Source: Christensenella sp. UBA7703 (GTDB taxonomy: Bacteria; Bacillota; Clostridia; Christensenellales; CAG-138). From it: a DNA stretch of 64,000 nt. Under the pieces are notes generated by a model that saw nothing but the letters and a program-made list of their open reading frames with translations, did not search any database and was not told where the DNA came from. The translations under genes and the position numbers were made by a program. The stretch is from NCBI GenBank assembly GCA_002482505.1, contig DLGD01000033.1:1-64000 (forward strand), written 5' to 3'. This document shows, piece by piece, positions 33,576 to 42,062 of the stretch (within the stretch, counting starts at the first letter, position 1; the number at the start of each line of letters is the position of its first letter).

Positions 33576-33608
33576 GCGGGAAGCTATATTGAACAATATA
33601 GCTTCCGC
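33576..33608. terminator. Hairpin downstream of the PIG-L gene
   Basis: A 15-bp nearly perfect stem with a two-base loop (33576-33591 with 33594-33608) lies 30 bases past the stop. It lacks a clear plus-strand T-run but has a T-run on the minus-strand side. Confidence 0.5.
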
Positions 33609-33611
33609 CTA

Positions 33612-33653
33612 TCAAAGAACCCCATTCCGGCTTGCTGGAACAGGGTTCTTTGA
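33612..33653. terminator. Second hairpin between convergent PIG-L and aconitase-X genes
   Basis: A 12-bp arm pair (33612-33623 with 33642-33653, one mismatch) plus an inner ATTCC/GGAA pairing form a strong hairpin; TTTTTATTT follows about 25 bases later at 33682. Confidence 0.5.
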
Positions 33654-33717
33654 CAGACTGAGGACATCATTTGGTGCCCTGTTTTTATTTATATCATCCA
33701 ATCTGCGTCAGTATCGG

Positions 33718-34158
33718 TTATTCTATAACCACTGTCCCATCCGGCTTGACTTCTACGGAAGCGCCCGTGGACACATAGGCAAGAAATTCCTCGCCGAGAT
33801 TGTCCACAACCGGCATCGAAACATCCGTCCAGACGTCGGCAAGGATTGCACCCGCCGCGGCAAGAGAATCGATTGGTTTGCTGAACAGCAGACATGCGGG
33901 CTGCTGACCCAATGCCGCCGCGCAGTAGAGAACCATGCCCCCGGTGGTGGAGCCAATGGTTTGCGGCAAACACAGCGCTGCGCCGTGCATCGGCTTTTCA
34001 TAGATGTCCGGGTTATTTTGGTCGGAACACTTCGCGCTCTTGTCCTTGAACATCAAGGCTTTTTGAAAACTCGCGAGGGTGTTAAACCCCTGCCTTGAAA
34101 CGAGCGCTTGCGCTTTTACGCTGCCGGGAACGACGGCTCGGCCTTGAAATGTTGGCAT
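33718..34158 (-). CDS. Aconitase X small (swivel, DUF126) subunit
   Basis: The 146-residue protein shows the DUF126 pattern. It has FQGRAVVPGSVKAQALVSRQGFNTLASF near the N-terminus, then the GSTTGG loop (residues ~70-75) and a central LADVWTDVSMPVVD segment. It supplies the swivelling domain of a two-subunit aconitase X. The start lies one base after the stop of the large-subunit gene, so the two are translationally coupled. Known heteromeric bacterial AcnX enzymes dehydrate cis-3-hydroxy-L-proline; archaeal ones act on mevalonate 5-phosphate. Confidence 0.88.
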   Translation of the reverse strand: MPTFQGRAVVPGSVKAQALVSRQGFNTLASFQKALMFKDKSAKCSDQNNPDIYEKPMHGAALCLPQTIGSTTGGMVLYCAAALGQQPACLLFSKPIDSLAAAGAILADVWTDVSMPVVDNLGEEFLAYVSTGASVEVKPDGTVVIE

Positions 34159-34159
34159 A

Positions 34160-35437
34160 TCAGTTCACCCCTTTCGAGAGAAGTTCGAGAATTTCCGCGT
34201 CGGTATGATATCTCGCGGTGGTGTAGGTTCTGAGTTTGTTGCTGTTTGTTACCACAGGCATTTTCCCGCAGAGAGGGTTGTTCATGTACATCAACGGACA
34301 GATATAGGAGACAACGACTCCCATATCCTTGAGCGTTTGATAGTCCGATGTCTTCTCAAACTCTCGCTGAACCGCGACGGGGGAGGTGAACACCGTAGGC
34401 ATTGCAACCTTTGCGCGCCCGGCTTGTGCAAGCGCTTGGGAGAGAGCTGCCGTCCAGTCGTGCAGTTGTTTGAGCGAGAGATGCGGACAACCGACGAAGC
34501 AGAGTTTCGCTTGCGCATCCGGATCTTTCCACATGACGGGATAGCTTGTCTTCACACGTTCGAGTTCCGCATCATCGATGATATACGTCTTTGCGTTCGG
34601 TGCGATCAGGGATTCTCCCAGCTCAACCGCCTCCGGCGTGAGATGCTCGATGTGATACAGCCCCACGGCGCCGTTGCTTGCGGTTGCTGCGCCAAAGTCC
34701 TTGAGATAAGCGGTTGCGTCGTCATCCAGCTTTGTGCCGATGTAGTTGGAAAGTCCACGAATAAACGGGACGTCCTCCATCACCTTCATGCCGATTGCGC
34801 TGCCAAGAATCTGCGCTTCCGGCTTCTTTGTTGTGCGCACGTCGACGACCCAGGTCGCCTTGCGCCCCTCATCGGTCAACAGACCAAAATATGGGACACA
34901 ACCTGCAATGCTGCCGAACAGCTCCAGAATACCGCTGTTACGGTTGCAGCGCGCGCCGAGTACGCTGTTTGCATAGACGACTGCGCTGCTTTCCGCCCAG
35001 CTCAAGACGTCGCCTTTCCTGGGTGTATTGCCGACCTGATCGAGATAGCACGCGCAGGTGAAGGAATCCTCACTCAATAAACCCAGCGCTTGCAGCTGCT
35101 TTTCATATTCCTCCTGCTTGGAATACATCACATGAAAGAACAGATCCTGCAGAAGGTTTTTCGGAACTTTTTTGTCCAGCGGGCGCGGGTCGGCCGTGAA
35201 TTTTTGCCCCGAAAGTACGCCGCTTTCGATGAACTGTTCCATGAGTGCGTAAACAGGCTTCATCACGGAAAGGCCAAAGCTCGTCACCAAATGTCCATAG
35301 CCGGCTGAAACGGGAACCATTTTTTCCGCGCCAAAGGTTTCGCCATACATGACGAGTGTTTTCATAACTTTGGCCATGGTCTCGCCCTTATCGCCGCTTA
35401 GCATGGACTGCTGTTCCGGCGTGAGTATCATTGCCAT
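34160..35437 (-). CDS. Aconitase X catalytic (DUF521) subunit
   Basis: The 425-residue protein matches the AcnX catalytic chain. It has the N-terminal LTPEQQSMLSGDKGETMAKVMK and the VVYANSVLGARCNRNSG motif with iron-binding cysteine. It also has GCPHLSLKQL and the C-terminal SNKLRTYTTARYH motif. With the small subunit it would be a dehydratase. cis-3-Hydroxy-L-proline is the likeliest substrate in a bacterium that ferments amino acids, giving Delta1-pyrroline-2-carboxylate. The substrate is inferred. It is preceded by the large flavoprotein gene with a 15-base gap, which implies one operon. Confidence 0.88.
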   Translation of the reverse strand: MAMILTPEQQSMLSGDKGETMAKVMKTLVMYGETFGAEKMVPVSAGYGHLVTSFGLSVMKPVYALMEQFIESGVLSGQKFTADPRPLDKKVPKNLLQDLFFHVMYSKQEEYEKQLQALGLLSEDSFTCACYLDQVGNTPRKGDVLSWAESSAVVYANSVLGARCNRNSGILELFGSIAGCVPYFGLLTDEGRKATWVVDVRTTKKPEAQILGSAIGMKVMEDVPFIRGLSNYIGTKLDDDATAYLKDFGAATASNGAVGLYHIEHLTPEAVELGESLIAPNAKTYIIDDAELERVKTSYPVMWKDPDAQAKLCFVGCPHLSLKQLHDWTAALSQALAQAGRAKVAMPTVFTSPVAVQREFEKTSDYQTLKDMGVVVSYICPLMYMNNPLCGKMPVVTNSNKLRTYTTARYHTDAEILELLSKGVN

Positions 35438-35452
35438 AACACATTTCCTCCG

Positions 35453-37735
35453 TTAAATCCGCGTGGAGAGGGCGTATGCCGCACGGCAGGCTTCCAGCAC
35501 GCGTCCGGCAGAGAAGCTATCGCCAATGTTATACAATTCCGGCGCGACCAACTCTTTTTGCCCTTCAAGATATGCCGCATCATCCGGCTTGCCACCCATC
35601 GCCAGTACAACGAGATCGCAATCCAGAGCGACTCGCTTTGGTTCGTAACCAAGCTTCGGCGCAAGCGGGTTTTCAATATTCTCCGGCAGGATCGGCTGCC
35701 ACGTGTTGTAGGGGTTGGGCACGTTCTTGTGCGCGTTTTGCTCGATGAGTACGTGTGTTTCATCAAACTCTTTCACGGTGGCACAGTTGAGCAGTTCGAC
35801 GCCTTGATCCTTGAGATAATGGATGATGTGTCCGCGGTTTGCCGTGCAGGTGCCCTTCATGAAATGGGGCAGCATCTCGACCACCTTCACGTTGCGGTCG
35901 TCTTTCTCGTAGGCAAGCCAATAGGCGGTTTCGCATCCGACTACGCCGCCGCCGACCACGACGATGTTTTTCGCATCGCCCAGCAACGATTCATCCAGCA
36001 AGAGATCGGTGGCTTCTACATGCTTGATTTTCTCAAGTCCCGAAATTTTAGGCGTACCACTGCGTGTGCCGATTGCGTAGATCACCGCATCATATTTTTT
36101 TGCTTTGAGTTGCTGTGTTGTGATCTCGGTGTTCATGTGCACATCGAGATCATACGCCTTTTGCGCGGCTTTCAACTCGTTCTCGAGATACTCCAGATAG
36201 TTCCGGATATCATATTTAATGCGCGGCACGCTGCCGGGTACGATCTTGCCGCCGATACGATCTGTTTTCTCATAGAGATCGACCTTGTGCCCGCGGCGCG
36301 CCGCCATGGTGGCGAATAACACGCCGGCAGGGCCTGCGCCGACGACGGCAATCTTCTTTTTCACTTCCGCGGGGGAGATTGCCTCCGGCATCACATCTTC
36401 AAAACCGGAGCGCGGGTTCACCGCACACTGCGGGTGCCCGCCATCTACAAACTCGTTGATGCAGCCTTCCTGACAACCGATGCAGGGACGGATTTCGCTG
36501 ACCTTGCCGGCATATGCCTTATTCGGCCACTCGGGGTCCGCGAGCAGTGGGCGACCGAGCATGACCATATCGCACATATCATCCCGCAGGGCTTTTTCCG
36601 CAAGATCGGGATAGCCCAGCTTGCCGACGGCGACCACGGGAACAGGCACGCCGGCGTTGCTGAGGATATTCAGCGATTCAAAGCGCTCCTTGACCAAACG
36701 GCTCACATCGAGGAAACAACCCGCGGGCATGCCGGCCGGGGGATGCGGCAGCCACCAGTTATCATAACAGCCGAGATCTACGTCGAACATGTCGACGCCG
36801 GCCTTGACCAGATTGACCATGTAATCCAGGGTTTGTTCTACCGTGCGCCCGTTCTTGAATTTCTTCAATGCGGGGACGGACATGCCTTCTTCGCCATACG
36901 TTTCGTTGAGCGCGAGGGAGAGGTCGATGCGATACATGATGGGATACTTTGCCCCACCACGACGGCGCATCTCCTTCACAATATCGATACCGAAGCGCTG
37001 CCAGTCGGCATATTTCCCGATTTTTCTGCGGTTGAAGGCAGGGTTTGTGAGCTGCTCAAGCAGGTACCCTTCGTGTCCGTGCAGATACACGCCATCCAAG
37101 CCGGAAGCCTTTGCGTCCGCCGTCGCCTGACCTGCATTTTTAATGATTTTGTGTAGTTGCCCGCCTGAGAGCGGCATGCAGGGAATCTCCGGGATATAGA
37201 AATTCGGATTGAGCGAAGCGGAGACGGGGAATTTCATCTGTGTGATCAGGCACTGCGGATTGCCGACGCGTCCGAGGCCGGGCGTCAGCTGAACGAAGAT
37301 GCGTGCGCCGTAGTTGTGGCAGCCCTGCGCGAGGTCACGCCAGCCGGAAAACACCGTGCGGCTGCGATCGATGCGCGGAAAATAGGAAAGGCCGCCAAGC
37401 TCGGTGATGGAATGATCGATTCCGTGACTGATCGGGATCAGGCCGGTCGTAATGAGACCAACGCCGCCTTTTGCGCGCGCAAAGAAATATTGCTGCATCT
37501 TGGCGTTTGGTCGGCCTGTTTCTTCCGCCATGTCGATATTGCCCATCGGCGCCATGACAAGGCGGTTCTTAATCGTCAGGCTGTTGACGCGAATCGGCGA
37601 GAACATCTTCTCATACGGGTAGAGTGCGCTTGTCATCCGCGCAGAACCACCAGCACAGTTTTGATTGTCCTCCGTGCAGACCCAGTTTCCGTAGCTGTCG
37701 ATCAATTGTTGCACAAATGCATCTTTTTTCAACAT
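35453..37735 (-). CDS. Old-yellow-enzyme / FAD fusion oxidoreductase with [4Fe-4S] cluster
   Basis: The 760-residue protein has an FMN TIM barrel (about residues 40-390) of the NADH:flavin oxidoreductase family. A [4Fe-4S] cysteine cluster follows, CIGCQEGCINEF and the later C in PQCAVNP. The C-terminal FAD/NAD(P)H domain carries AVVGAGPAG and VVVGGGVVGCE. The layout equals that of 2,4-dienoyl-CoA reductase, trimethylamine dehydrogenase and bile-acid BaiCD/BaiH proteins. It should reduce (or oxidise) an activated C=C or C=N bond. It heads the operon with the aconitase-X genes and may act on their product. The ribosome site is GAGAGAGAGGG. Confidence 0.85.
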   Translation of the reverse strand: MLKKDAFVQQLIDSYGNWVCTEDNQNCAGGSARMTSALYPYEKMFSPIRVNSLTIKNRLVMAPMGNIDMAEETGRPNAKMQQYFFARAKGGVGLITTGLIPISHGIDHSITELGGLSYFPRIDRSRTVFSGWRDLAQGCHNYGARIFVQLTPGLGRVGNPQCLITQMKFPVSASLNPNFYIPEIPCMPLSGGQLHKIIKNAGQATADAKASGLDGVYLHGHEGYLLEQLTNPAFNRRKIGKYADWQRFGIDIVKEMRRRGGAKYPIMYRIDLSLALNETYGEEGMSVPALKKFKNGRTVEQTLDYMVNLVKAGVDMFDVDLGCYDNWWLPHPPAGMPAGCFLDVSRLVKERFESLNILSNAGVPVPVVAVGKLGYPDLAEKALRDDMCDMVMLGRPLLADPEWPNKAYAGKVSEIRPCIGCQEGCINEFVDGGHPQCAVNPRSGFEDVMPEAISPAEVKKKIAVVGAGPAGVLFATMAARRGHKVDLYEKTDRIGGKIVPGSVPRIKYDIRNYLEYLENELKAAQKAYDLDVHMNTEITTQQLKAKKYDAVIYAIGTRSGTPKISGLEKIKHVEATDLLLDESLLGDAKNIVVVGGGVVGCETAYWLAYEKDDRNVKVVEMLPHFMKGTCTANRGHIIHYLKDQGVELLNCATVKEFDETHVLIEQNAHKNVPNPYNTWQPILPENIENPLAPKLGYEPKRVALDCDLVVLAMGGKPDDAAYLEGQKELVAPELYNIGDSFSAGRVLEACRAAYALSTRI

Positions 37736-37918
37736 GATTGGCCCTCTCTCTCGATATATTGGAGTTGTTATATCAGTGATGTGTTATCGATTTCATCATA
37801 GCAAATATGCAGACGAGCGTCAATTAAACAACTGGGTTTTCACTGTATTTTACATAGTATATTTTAATTTTGATACGCGAACGGAGTTTTGCTGAATAAC
37901 GGTGTTGTTGGCATCAGA

Positions 37919-38359
37919 CTACTGTATCCGCCCTCCGTGATAAAAACACTCATAAATCAGACGATCTCCCAACCGAATCTCCTCATACCCCTGAAACCAA
38001 TCGAAGTCACCTTTCGCGCGGCAGGTATACGACATTTCTTGCTCTTGATAGGACGCAGGCCCGCGAAAAGGTGCATCTTCGGGTACGAGTAACAAAGCGC
38101 GCTTTAGAAAATCTCCGCTAAATCCTTGACCTGTCACCCGCCCGCAATAGTTCATCGACCAAAGGGGGACACCGCGCTCCCAAACAGCCTCTTCGCCCGC
38201 GAACTGTAGCCCGCCCAAATAGGTATCGATATAAACGAGGTCACCTTCCGAATACATTAGATCATGCGAGTTCGGGCGGGAAGAGGGCTCTTGCGCGCCG
38301 TGTGCAGCATAGGTGTTTTTCTTCGCGCGGAGCAAGAAAGAAAGGATGTGTTGATTCAT
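37919..38359 (-). CDS. DUF5680 domain protein
   Basis: The 146-residue protein has the DUF5680 features seen at the C-terminus of some XRE-type regulators. These are FLLRAKKNTYAAHGA, YIDTYLGGLQFAGEEAVWERG, WSMNYCGRV and the ending YECFYHGGRI. Here it stands alone without a DNA-binding domain. The function is unknown. It has no operon partners. Confidence 0.72.
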   Translation of the reverse strand: MNQHILSFLLRAKKNTYAAHGAQEPSSRPNSHDLMYSEGDLVYIDTYLGGLQFAGEEAVWERGVPLWSMNYCGRVTGQGFSGDFLKRALLLVPEDAPFRGPASYQEQEMSYTCRAKGDFDWFQGYEEIRLGDRLIYECFYHGGRIQ

Positions 38360-38533
38360 TTAGGCCTCCGTTTATGAAAAGTTTAAATTCTTTCATTATT
38401 ATATCAACAAAACAGGTTGATTTTGTCAAAACAATCCTGTAAGATTTGACAGTTGCGCGAAAAACAGGTTATGCAGAAAAAATATCCTGTAGCTTGTATG
38501 ATTGGACGCAAAAGGAACGAAAAACAACACAAT

Positions 38534-38563
38534 TTGGCATTTTTGCCGGATCAATGGTATAAT
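38534..38563 (+). promoter_or_regulatory. Promoter giving a probable leaderless transcript
   Basis: TTGGCA (38534-38539), an 18-base spacer and TATAAT (38558-38563). The expected start point, 6-7 bases after the -10 box, coincides with the A of the ATG at 38570. Confidence 0.7.
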
Positions 38564-38569
38564 GCAATC

Positions 38570-39883
38570 ATGGAAATTATGCAAAGAAAACAGCAGATCA
38601 TCAGCGATATTCTCCCCGGTTCTCCGGCGGAGCGCGCAGGCTTAACCAAAGGCGATGTGCTGCTTTCGATTGATGGCGAGCCGGTCATCGACCTGGTCGA
38701 CTATGAACACCTGACGGCGAGCGAACAGCTCACGCTGGAGATATTAAAAGTCAATGGCGAAACGGAACTCATCGATCTGGAAAAAGACGACTATGAGCCG
38801 CTGGGATTGTCCTTTGCCACGAGCTTGATGGACAACATGCGCACCTGCAAGAACCATTGTGTGTTTTGCTTCATCGACCAAATGCCAAAAGGCGGAAGAA
38901 GCAGTCTGCACGTGAAGGATGACGACTGGCGGATGTCGTTCGTGATGGGAAATTATGTGACGTTGACGAACCTTGACGAACGCGAGCTGGATCGCGTGAT
39001 CCGCCGCAGGGTCAGCCCGTTGTATGTTTCGCTCCACGCGAGTGACCCGGCTGTGCGCCGAACAATGATGAAAAACCCGCATGCGGGGGATATCCTTTTG
39101 CAGCTAAAGCGCCTCGCGGAGGCGAAATTACAGTTTCATCTGCAAATCGTGCTCTGCCCTGGTTTGAACGACGGGGATGTGCTCCGCCGCTCCATCGACG
39201 ACATGCTTGCGCTGTATCCATATGCGCAGTCGATCGCGGTCGTGCCCGTTGGGCTCACGCGGCATCGCGAGGGGCTCACGAAGCTGCGCACATTCACGCA
39301 TGAAGAGTCGGAAACACTCATCGACGAGATAGAAGCGCTGCAAGCAACGCTGCTGGAGAAAATCGGCACGCGCTTTGTGTTTCTGGCGGACGAATGGTAT
39401 ACGCTTTGCGGCAGAACCCTGCCGGCGTATGACGATTATGAGGGATTCCCGCAGATTGAAAACGGCGTTGGGCTGCTGCGTCTCTTTGAAGGCGAGATGC
39501 TTTATGCGCTGGAGGAGCAAAAACCGCTCCAACAACCCAAACGGTTCCTAGTTGCGGGCGGAACTTCGGCGCACGATTTCTTTGCGGAGTCCTACAAGCA
39601 ATTGTTGCCGTATGGCATCACACTGGACACCCGCGCCATCAAAAACCGCTTTTTCGGCGAGAGTGTGACGGTCGGCGGGCTGACTACGGGCGGAGACCTC
39701 GTGGAGCAACTTAAGGGCGAGGATTTCGGCCGCGCGCTGCTGATTCCGCGGGCAATGCTCAAGGCGGACGAGGAACTCTTCCTCGACGGCATGAGTAAGG
39801 CGGAAGCGGAAAAAGCGCTTGGCACACGCATCATCCCCATCGCGACGGGCGAAGACCTGGTGGAGATCATTTTTTCGGAATAA
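38570..39883 (+). CDS. DUF512 family radical SAM/PDZ protein
   Basis: The 437-residue protein begins with a PDZ-like module (ISDILPGSPAERAGLTKGDVLLSIDG). The radical-SAM-type cluster motif CKNHCVFC (Cx3Cx2C, with FIDQMPKG following) comes next, then the DUF512 C-terminal domain. This gene is widespread in Clostridia beside der, as here, but its reaction is unknown. The start chosen lies directly after the -10 box with no Shine-Dalgarno, so translation is probably leaderless. It is followed 76 bases later by der. Confidence 0.85.
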   Translation: MEIMQRKQQIISDILPGSPAERAGLTKGDVLLSIDGEPVIDLVDYEHLTASEQLTLEILKVNGETELIDLEKDDYEPLGLSFATSLMDNMRTCKNHCVFCFIDQMPKGGRSSLHVKDDDWRMSFVMGNYVTLTNLDERELDRVIRRRVSPLYVSLHASDPAVRRTMMKNPHAGDILLQLKRLAEAKLQFHLQIVLCPGLNDGDVLRRSIDDMLALYPYAQSIAVVPVGLTRHREGLTKLRTFTHEESETLIDEIEALQATLLEKIGTRFVFLADEWYTLCGRTLPAYDDYEGFPQIENGVGLLRLFEGEMLYALEEQKPLQQPKRFLVAGGTSAHDFFAESYKQLLPYGITLDTRAIKNRFFGESVTVGGLTTGGDLVEQLKGEDFGRALLIPRAMLKADEELFLDGMSKAEAEKALGTRIIPIATGEDLVEIIFSE

Positions 39884-39959
39884 ATAGCACACTGGCCGAT
39901 GCATCGCTCGGACAGAGGAAACGATAGGATAACGCCGCCAGACGGCAGCAGGAGAACGT

Positions 39960-41288
39960 ATGAAAAAACCCTTGGTAGCAATTGTCGGCCGCCCAAACGT
40001 CGGCAAATCGACGCTCTTTAACCGCCTGATCGGGCGGCGCGTTGCAATTGTTGAAGACACGCCGGGCGTCACGCGGGATCGCATCTATCAGGACGCGGAG
40101 TGGCTGAACTATGCCTTTACGTTGATTGACACGGGCGGAATCGAACCCGCGAGCGAGGATATCATCGCGTCGCAGATGCGGCGGCAGGCGGAGCTTGCCA
40201 TCGAAACCGCAGATGTGATCATCTTTCTTGTGGACGGTAGAGAGGGCATGACCAGCGCGGATATGGACGTTGCTGAAATGCTTCGGCGTTCCAGCAAGCC
40301 CGTTGTACTCGCGGTCAATAAGATTGACGCACCGAAGTTTGAAGAGGCGATGTACGAGTTCTACTCGCTTGGCCTTGGCGATCCTTACACGATCTCTTCA
40401 GCGCAGGGACTTGGCCTTGGCGATCTTTTGGACGCAGTGGTCAAAGATTTCCCCAAGGATTTGGAGCAAGACGACACGGAGCGCGTGAATATCGCGGTCG
40501 TTGGCAAGCCGAACGTCGGCAAAAGCAGCCTTGTCAACGCGATGCTGGGTGAAGAACGCACAATTGTGAGCGACATTCCCGGCACGACAAGAGATTCCAT
40601 CGACTCCAATTTTGAGCGCAACGGGCGTGAATATACCATCGTGGACACCGCGGGTATCCGCAGAAAACGGAGCGTCGAGGACGAGACGATTGAACGTTAT
40701 AGCGTCATTCGCTCGCTCTCCGCAATCCGACGCGCGGATGTGGTGTTAATCGTTTGCGACGCGAACGAGGGTCTGAGCGAGCAGGATGTCCGTATCGCGG
40801 GTTATGCGCACGAAGAAGGCAAGGCAAGCGTACTGATCGTCAACAAATGGGATCTCATCGAAAAAGACACGCATACGATGAACGCATTCCAAAAATCGCT
40901 CGGCGCAGACTTAGCGTTTATGAGCTACGTGCCGATGCTGTTCATCTCCGCAAAGAGCGGACAGCGCGTGAACAAGGTGCTGGAGCTTGTAGACAATGTC
41001 TTTGAACAGGCGCGCCGCAGAATACCGACCGGACAACTTAACGATGTTGTCAGCGAAGCGGTGATGATGAACGATCCGCCGAGCGACAAAGGCAAGATAT
41101 TGAAGATTTATTACGCCACGCAGGTCTCTGTGCAGCCGCCGACGTTCGTTATCTTCGTCAACGACACCGAGATCGTGCATTTTTCGTATGAACGGTATCT
41201 GGAGAATTATTTCCGGAAGTCTTTTGGCTTCGAGGGAACACCAATCCGACTTCTATTTCGCAGCAAGAAGAAAGAAAACGAGCAATAA
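39960..41288 (+). CDS. der: Ribosome-assembly GTPase Der (EngA)
   Basis: The 442-residue protein has two tandem GTPase domains, with P-loops GRPNVGKST (residues 9-17) and GKPNVGKSS (about 181-189), and a C-terminal KH-like domain. It acts in 50S ribosomal subunit maturation. CAGGAG precedes the ATG. It ends in RLLFRSKKKENEQ. A diverged copy of this end, lying directly downstream, provides the plsY translation signals. Confidence 0.96.
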   Translation: MKKPLVAIVGRPNVGKSTLFNRLIGRRVAIVEDTPGVTRDRIYQDAEWLNYAFTLIDTGGIEPASEDIIASQMRRQAELAIETADVIIFLVDGREGMTSADMDVAEMLRRSSKPVVLAVNKIDAPKFEEAMYEFYSLGLGDPYTISSAQGLGLGDLLDAVVKDFPKDLEQDDTERVNIAVVGKPNVGKSSLVNAMLGEERTIVSDIPGTTRDSIDSNFERNGREYTIVDTAGIRRKRSVEDETIERYSVIRSLSAIRRADVVLIVCDANEGLSEQDVRIAGYAHEEGKASVLIVNKWDLIEKDTHTMNAFQKSLGADLAFMSYVPMLFISAKSGQRVNKVLELVDNVFEQARRRIPTGQLNDVVSEAVMMNDPPSDKGKILKIYYATQVSVQPPTFVIFVNDTEIVHFSYERYLENYFRKSFGFEGTPIRLLFRSKKKENEQ

Positions 41289-41308
41289 GAATGACCAATA
41301 TCCAAAAT

Positions 41309-41362
41309 GGCACTCCGATTCAAATTCTTTTTCGGAGTATGACGAAGGAGAATGAACAGTGA
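41309..41362 (+). pseudogene. Vestigial second copy of the der 3-prime end
   Basis: The stretch reads GTPIQILFRSMTKENEQ and stop, against GTPIRLLFRSKKKENEQ and stop at the true end of der. Thirteen of 17 residues are identical, while only one codon (TTT) of the identical residues is unchanged. Its last codons hold the GAAGGAG ribosome site, and its CAG-TGA contains the GTG start of plsY. An ATG at 41291 opens a 23-codon frame through it, so a small translated cistron is possible. Confidence 0.82.
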
Positions 41363-41988
41363 CGTTTTTCACCGGTATCTTTGGGATCAACGCTTGGACG
41401 GTGCTTGCTTGCATTGCGATTGGTTATTTATTGGGAAATATCCAGACCGCGGTTATCGTTAGCCGCGCTTATTATCATGATGATGTCCGCAACCATGGCA
41501 GCGGCAACGCAGGCAGCACCAACATGGTGCGTGTATATGGCTATGGCCCGGGCGCGATTACGTTTGCCGGAGACTCGATGAAGGCTCTTCTGGGCGTGCT
41601 TGCGGGGCAGCTGCTTTGTGGGCAGGCCGGTGGTTATATCGCCGGGTTCTTCGTGGTCATCGGGCACTGCTGGCCGATGTTCCTCGGCTTTCGCGGAGGC
41701 AAAGGCGTCGCTTCGTCCTACACCATCGCCATTCTCTCGTTTCCGCTGGGCGCGCTGGGCGCAATCCTGATCGGTGGCGCAATCCTCCTGATCAACAAAA
41801 AGATGTCGTTGATGTCGCTTGCGGCTATGTTGCTGTTCTTTCTTGCAACATTGCTGTTCCAGCTCAACAACCTTCCGTTGGTCATTCTTGCCGGGCTGTT
41901 GGCCGTGGTCGTATTCGTCCGTCATGCGGAAAACATACAGCGGCTCGTCCATGGCGAGGAGCAGCGCCTCCGCAAAGAGGGCAAGTAA
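41359..41988 (+). CDS. plsY: Acyl-phosphate glycerol-3-phosphate acyltransferase PlsY
   Basis: The 209-residue integral membrane protein has the PlsY motifs GSGNAGSTNMVR (phosphate loop) and the GHCWPMFLGFRGGKGVAS block. It has about five transmembrane helices and transfers acyl groups from acyl-phosphate to glycerol-3-phosphate, the first step of phospholipid synthesis. The GTG start has GAAGGAG 9 bases upstream. Both lie inside the vestigial der end, pointing to an ancestral GTGA overlap between der and plsY. Confidence 0.93.
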   Translation: MTFFTGIFGINAWTVLACIAIGYLLGNIQTAVIVSRAYYHDDVRNHGSGNAGSTNMVRVYGYGPGAITFAGDSMKALLGVLAGQLLCGQAGGYIAGFFVVIGHCWPMFLGFRGGKGVASSYTIAILSFPLGALGAILIGGAILLINKKMSLMSLAAMLLFFLATLLFQLNNLPLVILAGLLAVVVFVRHAENIQRLVHGEEQRLRKEGK

Positions 41989-42008
41989 ACGAATCATTCG
42001 TAATCAAA

Positions 42009-42041
42009 AAGCGCTTCTGATGTTGAGAATCAGAAGCGCTT
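42009..42041. terminator. Terminator between plsY and the dap operon
   Basis: A 13-bp perfect stem (42009-42021 with 42029-42041) and seven-base loop followed by GTTTTG lies between convergent operons. Confidence 0.88.
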
Positions 42042-42062
42042 GTTTTGTGCTGTAATGATTTG

